Positions 28,515-38,978 are shown, counted from the stretch's first letter. The stretch: 64,000 nucleotides of DNA from Candidatus Eremiobacteraceae bacterium (GCA_035710745.1 DASTCX010000018.1:72001-136000); one strand, 5' to 3'. Numbers and translations are program-made. Notes: generated by a model not told the origin, from the letters alone.

Positions 28515-30224
28515 ATGTTTCGCTTGGGAATCGTGACGGCGGCGGTGGTCTGCTTATTCGCCTCGAGTGCGATGCAGGCGTCGGCGTCTGCGACTGACGG
28601 CATCGCGGCGGGCGTTCCGCATTTCGCGAGGACCGCGGTCTATTTGGGCCGAGCCAACCCGAACATGCCGGTCCGGCTCGTCGTCCATCTCGCCTATCCA
28701 AGACCGAAGGACGTCGACTCATTCCTACACGTCGTGAATGATCCGTCGTCACCCGTCTACGGCCGCTACCTCACTCCGGCACAATTCGCAGCCGCGTTCG
28801 CGCCGTCACCGCAGGCGTACGCACACGCGATGGCCACGCTCGAAAACGCAGGCTTCCGCGTCATCGGCACGTACGCCGACCGGAAGGCCATCGACGTATC
28901 GGCTGACGTCCGGCATGCGCAAGCCTTCTTTGGAACATCGATCGGCATGTTCCGGTTCGGGCGATCGGCGACGTACGCGAATATCACGCCGGCTCGCATA
29001 CCGACGGCGCTTCGCGGCACGGTCATGGCGGTGAGCGGCTTCAACAACTTCACGCGCCTTCACAACCACCTTACCGGAAGGTATCGCTCGTCAGGTGGGC
29101 TGAGCCCGAGCGGCACCAACCCCGGACCCTACGGACCGACGGACATCCAGACCGCGTACAACGAGTCGATCCACGTCAATCCGGCGATCAACGGCGATGC
29201 GCCGAACGGCAACCACGCGACGATCGCGATCGAAACCGCTTTCGACTATCAGGACAGCGATCTCACCGGCTTCTGGACGATGGGCGGCGTGACGCGAGCG
29301 CCGGGCGCGTACGTCTTTCGCGTGCTCGTCGATAACTCGACCGGGCAGGGCATCTTCAACGCCGACGAGAGCGAAGAGACGACGGCCGACGTCGAACAAT
29401 CGTCGTCGAACGCGAGCGGCGCGAACGTCCTCGTCTACGAAGGCGTCGACAACCTCTTGTCGACGTTCGACGATGTCTACCTCGCCGTCGTGAACGACAA
29501 GCGCGTCGACGTCGTGACGACGTCGTGGGGGCTCTGCGAGATCGACGAAGACATCAATGAAGTGCTCGCGGATAACGATCTCTTCAAGCAAGGCGCCGCG
29601 GAAGGGCAGACGATGTTCGCGGCATCGGGCGACAACGGCTCGAAGGACTGCCAGGACTCGACCAACCAGAACACGGTGACGGGCGTCGACTTCCCATCGA
29701 GCTCGCCGTGGGTCGGCGCGGCCGGCGGCACGTCGATGCTATTGAACTCCGACGACTCGATCAACACGGACACCGGCTGGTCGGGCAGCGGCGGCGGGAT
29801 CTCGGTCATCTTCCCGTTGCCGTCCTATCAGACGTCGGTGCCGACGCTCGGAAGCACGAGCGGCCGCAATTCGCCCGACGCGGCGCTGCTCGCCGACAAC
29901 ACGACCGGCTACACGTTCTACTACGTCGGTTCGGGCACGCTGCTGAAGATCGGCGGTACGAGCATCGTCGCACCGAACTTGGCCGCCGACTACGCACAGT
30001 ACGCCGGCTACTACAACAAGCGTCTCGGCCTCGCGCAGTCCGGATTGTACGCGATGTTCCCGAAGCGCACGTATCCGGGAAAGGTCTTCTACGATATCCT
30101 GACAGGCAGCAACGGCGACTACAACGCGCACGCGGGGTTCGACAACGTGACCGGCACGGGGTCGTTCAACGGATACCTGTACATGACGAAGGTGCTGCCG
30201 CACGCCGGCAACACCCCCCTCTGA
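28515..30224 (+). CDS. secreted S53 family peptidase (sedolisin/kumamolisin type)
   Basis: 569-residue acid-type serine-carboxyl peptidase. Signal peptide (about 1-27), pro-domain (about 40-180: HLAYPRPKDVDSFLHVVNDP, YGRYLTPAQFAAAFAP), then the catalytic domain with the Glu/Asp pair region NADESEETTADVEQ (about 300), oxyanion Asp in VTTSWGLCEID region, SASGDNGSKDC-like AASGDNGSKDC (about 375) and the Ser motif GGTSIVAPNLA (about 487), with a likely calcium site at the end (VFYDILTGSNGDY). GGGAGG 8 nt before ATG 28515 fixes the start. Enzymes of this family usually work outside the cell at low pH. Confidence 0.9.
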   Translation: MFRLGIVTAAVVCLFASSAMQASASATDGIAAGVPHFARTAVYLGRANPNMPVRLVVHLAYPRPKDVDSFLHVVNDPSSPVYGRYLTPAQFAAAFAPSPQAYAHAMATLENAGFRVIGTYADRKAIDVSADVRHAQAFFGTSIGMFRFGRSATYANITPARIPTALRGTVMAVSGFNNFTRLHNHLTGRYRSSGGLSPSGTNPGPYGPTDIQTAYNESIHVNPAINGDAPNGNHATIAIETAFDYQDSDLTGFWTMGGVTRAPGAYVFRVLVDNSTGQGIFNADESEETTADVEQSSSNASGANVLVYEGVDNLLSTFDDVYLAVVNDKRVDVVTTSWGLCEIDEDINEVLADNDLFKQGAAEGQTMFAASGDNGSKDCQDSTNQNTVTGVDFPSSSPWVGAAGGTSMLLNSDDSINTDTGWSGSGGGISVIFPLPSYQTSVPTLGSTSGRNSPDAALLADNTTGYTFYYVGSGTLLKIGGTSIVAPNLAADYAQYAGYYNKRLGLAQSGLYAMFPKRTYPGKVFYDILTGSNGDYNAHAGFDNVTGTGSFNGYLYMTKVLPHAGNTPL

Positions 30225-30231
30225 CCGGCAA

Positions 30232-30266
30232 GGCCGCGGCGGTCGACCGTAAAGGTCGACCGCTCC
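30232..30266 (+). repeat. family A repeat copy 4
   Basis: 35-bp unit 7 bp after the S53 peptidase stop, with compensatory change of the inner stem to GGTCGACC / GGTCGACC around GTAAA. The paired changes on both arms support selection for an RNA or DNA hairpin. Confidence 0.8.
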
Positions 30267-30279
30267 ATCTCATCTCGAA

Positions 30280-30314
30280 GGCCCGCGGCGGTCGAGCTAA
30301 AGCTCGACCGCTAC
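30280..30314 (+). repeat. family A repeat copy 5
   Basis: 35-bp unit in direct orientation 13 bp after copy 4, with the arms GGTCGAGCT / AGCTCGACC. It ends in CTAC instead of CTCCC and lies 5 bp from the thiC stop, between convergent genes. Confidence 0.8.
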
Positions 30315-30318
30315 ATCT

Positions 30319-32130
<1,812 letters not shown>

Positions 32131-32228
32131 GGCCTGACCCCTTCGCTGGAACGGCCTCGCGCGACCTGCGCGAGCGCATCGAAGGTCCGCCAAGTTGACG
32201 CCGAACCGCTGCGAGCTATATGCCGGTC

Positions 32229-32439
32229 ATGACGATAGAGAGCGACCAGCCGACCGCGCGCGCGATGAAGACGACGTCGCAGTACTCAAGACCGACGTGA
32301 GAACGCTCGGCGAATCGTTTTTCGGCCCGAACGCCGAGTCATCCGCATCGACGACCGGTTGTCGGGCATCGAGGATCTTCGGCTACGCTCGGTCCTCGAC
32401 GACCACGAGCGGCGCATCGCGCGCCTCGAAGGGTTCTGA
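32229..32439 (+). pseudogene. decayed small coiled-coil protein gene
   Basis: Protein-like text is spread over three frames: an N-terminal piece MTIESDQPTARA, then DEDDVAVLKTDVRTLGESFF in a second frame, then VIRIDDRLSGIEDLRLRSVL and DDHERRIARLEGF ending at TGA in the third. The heptad-like Leu/Ile/Asp pattern is that of short coiled-coil proteins. Two frameshifts (near 32262 and 32334) would be needed, so it is either a pseudogene or an assembly error. It has no recognised family. The rest of 32131-32228 shows nothing. Confidence 0.35.
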
Positions 32440-32443
32440 CGCA

Positions 32444-32467
32444 GCCGAGCTTCGCTCGGCCTACTAC
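32444..32467 (+). repeat. family B palindromic repeat, copy 1
   Basis: Perfect stem GCCGAGC / GCTCGGC around TTC followed by CTACTAC, just after the stop of the decayed gene and 28 bp from the stop of phhB. Same unit as 32841-32864. Confidence 0.7.
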
Positions 32468-32495
32468 ATCCTAAGCGAATTCACGTTGAGCGAAT

Positions 32496-32825
32496 TCAGG
32501 CGAACAAAGCGTCGCATTTCGCCGCGAAGACGAAATCGCTCTCCGTCAAGCCGTTGATCTTGTGCGTCCAGATGTCGATACGGACCGTGCCCCACGCCAA
32601 GTAGACGTCGGGATGATGCCACTGCTGTTCGGCCATGGCACCGACGCGATCGACGAAAGCGAGCGCCCCGGCGAAGTCCTTGAACTTGTACGTCTTCGTG
32701 AGGTGATGGTCGTCGACGGATCGCCAGCCGTCGACTTCCGCGAGCAGAAATTTGATCGCGTCCGCGCCCAAAGGCGGCACGCCGCCTTTGCACGGGATGC
32801 AATCGCGCTCTGCGAGGCCGCTCAT
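32496..32825 (-). CDS. phhB: 4a-hydroxytetrahydrobiopterin dehydratase (pterin-4-alpha-carbinolamine dehydratase)
   Basis: 109 residues; recycles the carbinolamine formed by aromatic amino acid hydroxylases, and also works on molybdopterin-type pterins in some bacteria. The PCD signature EQQWHHPDVYLAWGTVRID (about residues 66-84) holds the His-His-Pro and Asp of the active site; an N-terminal CIPCKGG with two Cys is typical of bacterial forms. No phenylalanine hydroxylase gene is seen. It lies 35 bp after cytochrome b on the same strand, with a family B hairpin between them. Confidence 0.93.
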   Translation of the reverse strand: MSGLAERDCIPCKGGVPPLGADAIKFLLAEVDGWRSVDDHHLTKTYKFKDFAGALAFVDRVGAMAEQQWHHPDVYLAWGTVRIDIWTHKINGLTESDFVFAAKCDALFA

Positions 32826-32840
32826 GTGTTCCGCCCGCCT

Positions 32841-32864
32841 GCCGAGCTTCGCTCGGCCTACTAC
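32841..32864 (+). repeat. family B palindromic repeat, copy 2
   Basis: Same 24-bp unit as copy 1: GCCGAGC-TTC-GCTCGGC plus CTACTAC. On the minus strand it starts inside the cytochrome b stop codon region and would form a hairpin in the cytochrome b-phhB spacer. Confidence 0.7.
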
Positions 32865-34363
32865 TTTTTCGGTGTCTTCTTCGGCGGGGCGGCCTTGCCG
32901 CCGAGAGCGGCTCGGACCTGCGCCGTCGTCACCGGACTGCCGCTATTGCCCCACGATCCGCGGATGTAGCTTATGACTTGCGCGATCTGATCGGGGGTCA
33001 AGATGCCTTTCCAAGCCGGCATCGCCATGGAGCCGTAGCTCGTGCCCATCGCCGGCTGTCCGTGCATGCCATTGGCGACCGTCAAGATGACTGCTTTCGC
33101 ATCGCCCGAAACGAACGGATTGTTGGCCAGGGCTGGCGCGACGTTCGGCGTTCCACCGCCGGTCGCACCGTGGCAGCTGACGCAATTCGTCGTGAAGACT
33201 TGCTGTCCAGCCGCGTTTGCGACGGCAGCGCCGCCCGCCGGTGCGGGCGTCGCCGGGGAAGCGCCGGCGCCTTCGACCGGCGTCAATCCGTGGAAGCCGC
33301 TCGCGGCTTGCCGCTCGCCGATGACCTTCGCGCCGAACCAGCTCATGTAGACGATGTTCGCAAAGACGAACGCCGTGATGCCGAACAGGAGATAACGCGT
33401 GCCCCATTTCCTGCTCGGATTGCGGTCGATCCACGGCAACGCGAGCAACACGAGGACCGCGAGACCCGGCAGGATGACGGTCGCGACGAGCTCCATGCTC
33501 GGCGGCGAGGCGTTGAGGATGCCGTACAGCGAGTAGAAATACCAGGCGGGCGTCGGCACGAACTGCGCGTCGTTCGGATCGGCCTGCGCGAGCAGCGGTG
33601 CCGGCGAGTGCCATGCGAGCAGCGCGATGATGCCGAACATGATGAACGCGACGACCGTATCCATGAATATCTGGTCGGGGAAGAACTGTCCGACTTTCTT
33701 CGGCTTCTCGTCGACCGGCGGGCCCGCCGCGCCGTTGTGCCGGAAGATCGCGAGGTGCGCGCCGACGAGCAACAAGATGAGGATCGGCGTCAGCCAGACG
33801 TGCAGGCCGTAGAAGCGGCCGATCGTCAGCGTACCCATCGTCGAACCATCTTGGAGGAAGTTCGCGATGGCCGTCCCGATGACGGGCACGGTGCCGGCGA
33901 TGTTGATCGATACTTGGGTCGCGAAGTACGCGTCGAGGTCCCACGGCAGCAGGTAGCCGGTGAGCCCCATCGCTAGCGTCGTGAAGAACAACAAGACGCC
34001 GACGATCCACTGCATCTCGCGCGGCTTCTTGTACGCGCCCCACACGAGCGTCTGGAGCAGGTGCATCGTCATGAGGACGATCATCGCCGATGCGCCCCAG
34101 TAGTGGAGGCTGATGACGAACTGACCGAGCGTCACGTTCTCGTAGATGAATTTCGTCGACGCCCACGCGGTCGTCGCCGACGGCGAATAGTAGAACGTGA
34201 GGAAGATGCCGGTGACGATCTGGATGACGAGCGCGATAAGCGTGGCGCTTCCGAACGTGTACCAGTAGCTGACGCCTCCCGGCACGTCTTCCGTGAGGAA
34301 GTCTTTCGTCAGCGTGACGAAACCCGTCCGCTGATCGAGCCAGGTCAGAACGTTCTGGATCAT
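32861..34363 (-). CDS. cytochrome b of a bc-type complex fused to a C-terminal cytochrome c domain
   Basis: 500 residues. Cytochrome b with both parts joined: N-terminal four-helix b-heme half (ISLHYWGASAMIVLMTMHLL with HYWG and MH ligands, GYLLPWDLDAYFA, HVWLTPILILLLVGAHLAIF) and C-terminal subunit-IV-like half (PAPLLAQADPNDAQFVPTPAWYFY). After about residue 385 comes an Ala/Pro linker and a single-heme c domain (CVSCHGATGGG, with distal Met region AMGTSYGSMAMPAW). It oxidises quinol and passes electrons onward, with the fused heme c replacing a separate cytochrome c1 or f. Rieske gene is 27 bp upstream; GAGGACAG lies ahead of ATG. Confidence 0.93.
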   Translation of the reverse strand: MIQNVLTWLDQRTGFVTLTKDFLTEDVPGGVSYWYTFGSATLIALVIQIVTGIFLTFYYSPSATTAWASTKFIYENVTLGQFVISLHYWGASAMIVLMTMHLLQTLVWGAYKKPREMQWIVGVLLFFTTLAMGLTGYLLPWDLDAYFATQVSINIAGTVPVIGTAIANFLQDGSTMGTLTIGRFYGLHVWLTPILILLLVGAHLAIFRHNGAAGPPVDEKPKKVGQFFPDQIFMDTVVAFIMFGIIALLAWHSPAPLLAQADPNDAQFVPTPAWYFYSLYGILNASPPSMELVATVILPGLAVLVLLALPWIDRNPSRKWGTRYLLFGITAFVFANIVYMSWFGAKVIGERQAASGFHGLTPVEGAGASPATPAPAGGAAVANAAGQQVFTTNCVSCHGATGGGTPNVAPALANNPFVSGDAKAVILTVANGMHGQPAMGTSYGSMAMPAWKGILTPDQIAQVISYIRGSWGNSGSPVTTAQVRAALGGKAAPPKKTPKK

Positions 34364-34390
34364 CTCTGTCCTCTCGGTCGCTGCAGTGGG

Positions 34391-35044
34391 TTACGAGTAG
34401 GAGACGACGATACGCGTCGGCTCACCCTGTTTGTAGCGGATCCAGGTGATCTTGGCGATGCCGCTCTTCTCCTCGATCGGGAGCGGGTCGAGACCGCGCG
34501 GCGCCGGACCGGCGACGTGCTCGCCGTATTTCGTGAACTGCGAGCCGTGGCATGGACAGGCAAATTTTTGGAGGTCTTTTTGCCAAAGAGGTTTGCAACC
34601 GAGATGTGGGCAGATCGAACTGAACATCATGAAGCCCATGACGACGGCGGGGTACGGCGAGATGCCCTCCGCCACGACTTTTAGATCGGGAAGGTCCGGA
34701 CGCGCCGCCTGCAGTTTTGCCATCCCGTCAGGACCGAGCTTCATGCCCCACACGTATTCGGGCTCGTCCGTTTCGATGTAGCCGTCCTTGACGTGGTGCG
34801 TGAAGTGGATCTGGACCGGGGTCTCCGCGCTCGCCTCGAGCTGCTTCAGATCGGAGGCGTCGAGCGGCCACTGCCCCTTGGAGCCAGCGATGATCGCCTC
34901 GGTCGGCACGAGCGACAAGATCGCGGGAATCGCGACGCCGACACCGACGATGCCGCCGAGCACGACGGTAGCGCCGGCCATAAATGTCCTGCGGCTGATC
35001 TCTTCAGGGGTGCCGGGATCCTGCGCGCTCTGGCTGCTCGTCAC
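34391..35044 (-). CDS. Rieske iron-sulfur subunit of the bc complex
   Basis: 217-residue Rieske protein with a Tat-like N-terminus (ISRRTFMAGATVVLGGIVGV) that forms the membrane anchor, and the [2Fe-2S] box pair CPHLGCKP and CPCHGSQFTKYG (about residues 155 and 174). With the adjacent cytochrome b it makes a quinol:cytochrome c oxidoreductase. Start taken as GTG at 35044, 7 nt after GGAGGG; an ATG 15 bases upstream lies within that ribosome-binding site. The 266-bp gap to the divergent lipoprotein gene shows no clear regulatory site. Confidence 0.92.
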   Translation of the reverse strand: MTSSQSAQDPGTPEEISRRTFMAGATVVLGGIVGVGVAIPAILSLVPTEAIIAGSKGQWPLDASDLKQLEASAETPVQIHFTHHVKDGYIETDEPEYVWGMKLGPDGMAKLQAARPDLPDLKVVAEGISPYPAVVMGFMMFSSICPHLGCKPLWQKDLQKFACPCHGSQFTKYGEHVAGPAPRGLDPLPIEEKSGIAKITWIRYKQGEPTRIVVSYS

Positions 35045-35310
35045 CGCCCGTCCCTCCATATAATTGCGCCGAAACCGCGTCGCTGCGCACTGTCGGCCTG
35101 TCTGTTCTCTACGCTGTGCGGGACGCCTGCCCGATGATTGGGCCGCGCGACACCCTCTCTGCATCGTTTGGCGCACTGCGCCCGTTACGCGGGAGTTCGC
35201 GCAAACGGGACCTCCGGGTGGCGCGCATTGGGCTCTTCGAATGGGGGTTGTGAGCCGCGTCCGCGCGCAGTAGCCTGTGCTCCACATCACTACGTCCGGA
35301 AGGTGCGCAC

Positions 35311-36003
35311 ATGAGGCTTAGAAACGCTTTATCGACCGCGGCGGTCGCAACCATCGCGACGGCGATCGTCGTCGCGGGCTGCTCGATGTACGGCACGAGC
35401 GGCGTTCAATCTCCGACGTCGCGGAGCGGCCACGCGGCCGCGCCTTTCGACGTGCCGTCGCCGACGCCGACGCCGATCCAGCTCGCCATCGCTGGTCTAA
35501 TCGGTACGCCGACGTGGCCCAACCACGACACCGCGACGGGCGGACAGGGCCAGCAGGTCGCCGGCCTCAATTGCCTCGCCCAGCTGTCGGAGCCGTTCCA
35601 CCACCACGTCCAGTTGAGCATCTTCGTCAACGGCCAGCAGCTCACGGTGCCGATGGGCGTCGGGATGTTCCAGCCTGGCAGCGGCAAGAGCGGCTACATC
35701 TACCACACGACGTGCCTCTACTTCGTACACACGCACGACCGGACCGGCATCATCCACATCGAGTCGAAGGTCGACCAGCCGTACACGCTTGGGACCTTCT
35801 TCAAGCTCTGGGGTGAGCCGCTCACGAGCACGCAGATCGCGCAGTTCACCGGGCCGGTGTCGATCTACATCAACGGCACGCTCGACACGACCGATCCGAT
35901 CGCGTCGGTGCCGCTGACCGGCGGCAGCGACATCACGCTCGTCATCGGTACGCCACCCGCGTGGATCCCGGCGTACATACTACCACCGAGCCTGTCGCCC
36001 TAG
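35311..36003 (+). CDS. lipoprotein of unknown function
   Basis: 230 residues. Type II signal peptide with lipobox IVVAGC (Cys at residue 24), then a Pro/Thr linker PSPTPTP and a compact domain with many aromatic and His residues (FHHHVQLSIFVNGQQLTVP, YFVHTHDRTGIIHIES, YTLGTFFKLWGEPL). The His-rich HTHDRTGIIHIE pattern is shared by a family of uncharacterised secreted bacterial proteins and could bind a metal, which is inference. It is a single-gene unit ending at a strong terminator. Confidence 0.8.
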   Translation: MRLRNALSTAAVATIATAIVVAGCSMYGTSGVQSPTSRSGHAAAPFDVPSPTPTPIQLAIAGLIGTPTWPNHDTATGGQGQQVAGLNCLAQLSEPFHHHVQLSIFVNGQQLTVPMGVGMFQPGSGKSGYIYHTTCLYFVHTHDRTGIIHIESKVDQPYTLGTFFKLWGEPLTSTQIAQFTGPVSIYINGTLDTTDPIASVPLTGGSDITLVIGTPPAWIPAYILPPSLSP

Positions 36004-36016
36004 CCTGTCGCCACAG

Positions 36017-36067
36017 CGCGCTCCGCCCGAGGCAAAGCATCCGGCCTCGAAGCGGAGCGCGTTTTTT
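36017..36067 (+). terminator. Rho-independent terminator after the lipoprotein gene
   Basis: Outer stem CGCGCTCCGC / GCGGAGCGCG, inner stem CGAGGC / GCCTCG, followed by six T. It starts 13 bp after the stop and its T run overlaps the stop of the convergent 68-residue gene. Confidence 0.9.
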
Positions 36068-36272
36068 ATTTCTTGCGGTCTTTTTTGTTGACCCAATCGA
36101 AGCGGCTTATATCGCCCGAGAGCTGCTCGACGGCGCCGTCTGCGGTAACCGCAGCCCTTATCGGCTCGTTGCCGCGCAGTTCGACGAATACGTTGCCGTT
36201 CGCCGCCTTCCCGATGACGACAAAGCCCAACGATTGGAACTTCTTGACGACGTCCTGCTGCTTATCTGGCAT
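36066..36272 (-). CDS. small hypothetical protein
   Basis: 68 residues, MPDKQQDVVKKFQSLGFVV at the start and a Lys/Asp/Arg-rich end. Pattern suggests a small alpha/beta fold with a central strand NVFVELRGNEPIRAAV. No signal peptide or known motif. It stands alone, divergent from the 110-residue gene, and ends in the shared terminator region. Function unknown. Confidence 0.6.
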   Translation of the reverse strand: MPDKQQDVVKKFQSLGFVVIGKAANGNVFVELRGNEPIRAAVTADGAVEQLSGDISRFDWVNKKDRKK

Positions 36273-36346
36273 GAAATTCCCGCTTCGGCGGGACGGAAAG
36301 CCACCCTCTGGTGTCGAACATCACCGGTCCTGAAAGGTAGTGAATC

Positions 36347-36679
36347 GTGGAACCGGACCAGTACATCAAGGAATTCTTCGATACCATCAAAGCGCAGCTC
36401 TCGGACACGCGCGTCGACGTCGAGCGCCGTCGCGCAAGCTATAAGAACTCGGTCGTCACCGCGCGATGGTCGGACTACTTCTGGGATGTCGAGATGAAGT
36501 CCGCAGAGTCGGAGCCGCTGCGGCGGCTGTACGACCCCTCGAACGCCCGGTCGTCGGAGACGGCCGCGGAGTATTTCGTCGACGCGCTGCTCAAGGCGGC
36601 TGGAGACGATCCGCTCCCGCCGGAGATGCGTCCCCCGAGACGCGGACGGCGCCATTTCGGGAAGCGGGCGGCGACCTAA
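36347..36679 (+). CDS. hypothetical protein, charged
   Basis: 110 residues from GTG with GAAAGG about 10 nt upstream. N-terminal half is helical and charged (QYIKEFFDTIKAQLSDTRVD), the end is Arg-rich (PPRRGRRHFGKRA). Not a recognised family. Convergent with the cyclopropane synthase, stop to stop with 2 bp between them. Confidence 0.55.
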   Translation: MEPDQYIKEFFDTIKAQLSDTRVDVERRRASYKNSVVTARWSDYFWDVEMKSAESEPLRRLYDPSNARSSETAAEYFVDALLKAAGDDPLPPEMRPPRRGRRHFGKRAAT

Positions 36680-36681
36680 AC

Positions 36682-38037
36682 CTAGCGGCGGTAAATGTCC
36701 TCGCGCGTCGGCGGCACGCGGACGCTCCCGTCGGGCAGACGCTTCGCTAGGAGCGTCTGGCCCAGTCCCATGCGCCCCACCGAAAAGCCGTGCGCGGAGC
36801 CGGCCATGTAGAAGCGCCAGACGTTGTACGTCTCGTCGCCGACGGTCGCGCGCGCCCGCGCTTCGTTCGCTTCGAGCCGGCGCACCCACTCGCGCAACGT
36901 GAGCGCGTAGTGCTCGCGCAAGTTCTCGACGTCGCTCACCTCAAAGCCGGCCTCCTCCGCGGCGACGGCTATCTGATCGATGCGAGGCAGGTCGCCGTCG
37001 GGGAAGACGTAGCGCTCGATGAAAGTCGAACGTTTCGGCGCGAACCGCTCGACAAGAGCGGCGAGCCCGCTCGGCCGAACGCGCTGCGACGTGATGCCGT
37101 GATTGAGGAACAAGCCGCCGGGCACGAGCGCTCCGTGGACCGCTCGGAAGTAGCTCGGCAACATGTCGATCCCGACGTGCTCGACCATCCCGACGCTCGC
37201 TGCTTTGTCGAACGGTCCGAGCTTGTCAAGTTCGCGATAGTCGAGCAGCTCGACCTCGCAGCGATCGGTCAACCCCTCGGCCTCGATTCGCTTGCGCGCG
37301 TATTCCGCTTGCCGACGGCTGAGCGTGATCCCCACCGCTTTGGCACCGTACTCGCGCGCCGCGAAACGGACGAGACTCCCCCAGCCGCATCCGACGTCGA
37401 CGAGCCGCTCCCCGGCACGTAGTCGCAGCTTGCGGCAGATGTGGTCGAGTTTTGCGAGCTGCGCGTCGTCGAGCGAGTGCGAACCGTCCTTGAAATACGC
37501 GCACGAATAGACGAGTTCGCGGTCGAGCCACAATTCGTAGAATTCGTTCGAGACGTCGTAGTGGTACGCGATCGCCGCTTTGTCGCGATCGAGCGAGTGT
37601 TTGCGACCGCGCGCGCGGTAGGCGCGACGCGTACGGCCATTCGTGCGATCGCTTAACGAGGGCGGCAAGCGAAGCGCCATCGACACGATAGCAGCCGCAT
37701 CGCGCGCTCGTAGCTCGCGCGAAAGACGCTCGACCTGCGCGATCGCAAATTCGACCTCACCCCGGACATCGAGGTCGCCTTCGATGACGGTGCGGGCCGC
37801 GGACGCGCTCTCGGGGCCGAGGGCGAGCGCGCGAAGCGCTCCCAGATGACGCGCGATGATGACCGCGCGCGGCGCACCTTCGCACGCGTAGAGCGTCGTC
37901 CCGTCGGCGAGCTCGGCGCCGAGCCGATCGGTGTGGCCCTCAAGCATGATGCGCAACATCGATCGCGCGACGTCGACGGCGTCGGTGTCGGCGCGCTTAG
38001 CGCTAAACGATCCGTGTGTGAGGTCGGGCCTCATCAT
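36682..38037 (-). CDS. cyclopropane-fatty-acyl-phospholipid synthase family methyltransferase
   Basis: 451 residues. N-terminal CFA domain, then the SAM-dependent methyltransferase fold: YHYDVSNEFYELWLD (about 160), YSCAYFKDGSHSLDDAQ, motif I LVDVGCGWGSLVRFAA (about 215) and GMVEHVG (about 285). It methylenates unsaturated acyl chains of membrane lipids, a change linked to acid and envelope stress. Start taken at ATG 38037 (MMRPDLTH). TATACT at 38047-38042 sits only 4 nt upstream and no Shine-Dalgarno sequence is seen, so a leaderless message is likely. Confidence 0.9.
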   Translation of the reverse strand: MMRPDLTHGSFSAKRADTDAVDVARSMLRIMLEGHTDRLGAELADGTTLYACEGAPRAVIIARHLGALRALALGPESASAARTVIEGDLDVRGEVEFAIAQVERLSRELRARDAAAIVSMALRLPPSLSDRTNGRTRRAYRARGRKHSLDRDKAAIAYHYDVSNEFYELWLDRELVYSCAYFKDGSHSLDDAQLAKLDHICRKLRLRAGERLVDVGCGWGSLVRFAAREYGAKAVGITLSRRQAEYARKRIEAEGLTDRCEVELLDYRELDKLGPFDKAASVGMVEHVGIDMLPSYFRAVHGALVPGGLFLNHGITSQRVRPSGLAALVERFAPKRSTFIERYVFPDGDLPRIDQIAVAAEEAGFEVSDVENLREHYALTLREWVRRLEANEARARATVGDETYNVWRFYMAGSAHGFSVGRMGLGQTLLAKRLPDGSVRVPPTREDIYRR

Positions 38038-38074
38038 CCATAGTATACCGCAGCTCCGGCCGATAATGCATCGT

Positions 38075-38113
38075 GGCGCGGAGTTCCGGTGGAGATGAAT
38101 CTCGACCGCTCCC
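38075..38113 (+). repeat. family A repeat copy 6 (degenerate)
   Basis: Right arm ATCTCGACCGCTCCC is intact but the left arm has decayed to GTTCCGGTGGAGAT. Lies between EamA (3' end) and the upstream part of the cyclopropane synthase gene. Confidence 0.6.
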
Positions 38114-38129
38114 AGGCCGAAAGTCCCGT

Positions 38130-38969
38130 CTAGCCGCGGGCGATGAGCGAGATGCCGATGGCCGCGCAGCCGACGCCGAGCCACTGGAGCCGGCCGAGCC
38201 TCTCGCCGAGGACCATGCGGGCGAGCATGACGGTGCTCGCCGGATAGAGCGACGTTATGACCGCAGCGACGGAGATGAACGTGTAGCGGAGCGACAACAG
38301 GTACAAGACGTTGCCGCCCATGTCGAGCACCCCGCTCCACGCCATCGTCCTGATTGACTTCGGCGCCGGGACGGTGAAGCGCCCCAACGCGAGCGCGACG
38401 GCGCCAACCGAAGCGACCGAGACGACACGAGCTGCCACCAGCGGCCACATCCCGCGCGACGTCTGCGACAGGATGACGTAGAGCAGACCGAAGCCGATGC
38501 CCGCGGCGAACGCTTCCACGAGCCCGGCGCGTCGCGGCTCGGCTTGTCCACTGACGTCCTCATGCGACGACGAGGAGATGAGCGCCACGGCGCCGATCGC
38601 GAGGACGATGCCGATGATGGCGATCGTCGACGGCCGTTCGCCGATGACGAACCCATAACCGACGGGGACGACCGCGGCGATGACGGCGGTGATGGGCGCA
38701 ACGACGCTCATGCTGCCGATCGCTAGCCCGCGATAAAGACACGCGATCGCGACGCCGCCGAACACACCGACGAGCGCGCCGAGTTCGAGATCACGCGCGC
38801 TCGGCGGTCCGGGGCTGAGCAACGGCACGGCGAGGAGCGCCGTCGCAAGACCGAACAGACCGGTGAGCGGCACGACGGTGAGGACCGAGTCACGCTTTGT
38901 GGCTAGGCCGCCGAAGAAGTCGCCCGCACCGTACACCGCCGCGGCAGCGAGTGCGATGATGACGCCCAA
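38130..38969 (-). CDS. EamA/DMT-superfamily transporter
   Basis: 279 residues with about ten hydrophobic segments arranged as two EamA halves (GVIIALAAAAVYGAGDFFGG at the N-terminus; VLDMGGNVLYLLSLRYTFIS and AAVITSLYPASTVMLARMVL near the C-terminus). Members export amino acids, metabolites or drugs; the substrate cannot be told. Start is TTG at 38969, directly after the VOC gene stop (9 bp). Confidence 0.85.
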   Translation of the reverse strand: MGVIIALAAAAVYGAGDFFGGLATKRDSVLTVVPLTGLFGLATALLAVPLLSPGPPSARDLELGALVGVFGGVAIACLYRGLAIGSMSVVAPITAVIAAVVPVGYGFVIGERPSTIAIIGIVLAIGAVALISSSSHEDVSGQAEPRRAGLVEAFAAGIGFGLLYVILSQTSRGMWPLVAARVVSVASVGAVALALGRFTVPAPKSIRTMAWSGVLDMGGNVLYLLSLRYTFISVAAVITSLYPASTVMLARMVLGERLGRLQWLGVGCAAIGISLIARG

Positions 38970-38978
38970 GGCGGCGCG

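Noticed and set aside
36682-38448. Longer 588-codon form of the cyclopropane synthase
   Set aside because: The additional N-terminal part runs over a family A repeat and the end of the EamA gene and has no conserved residues.
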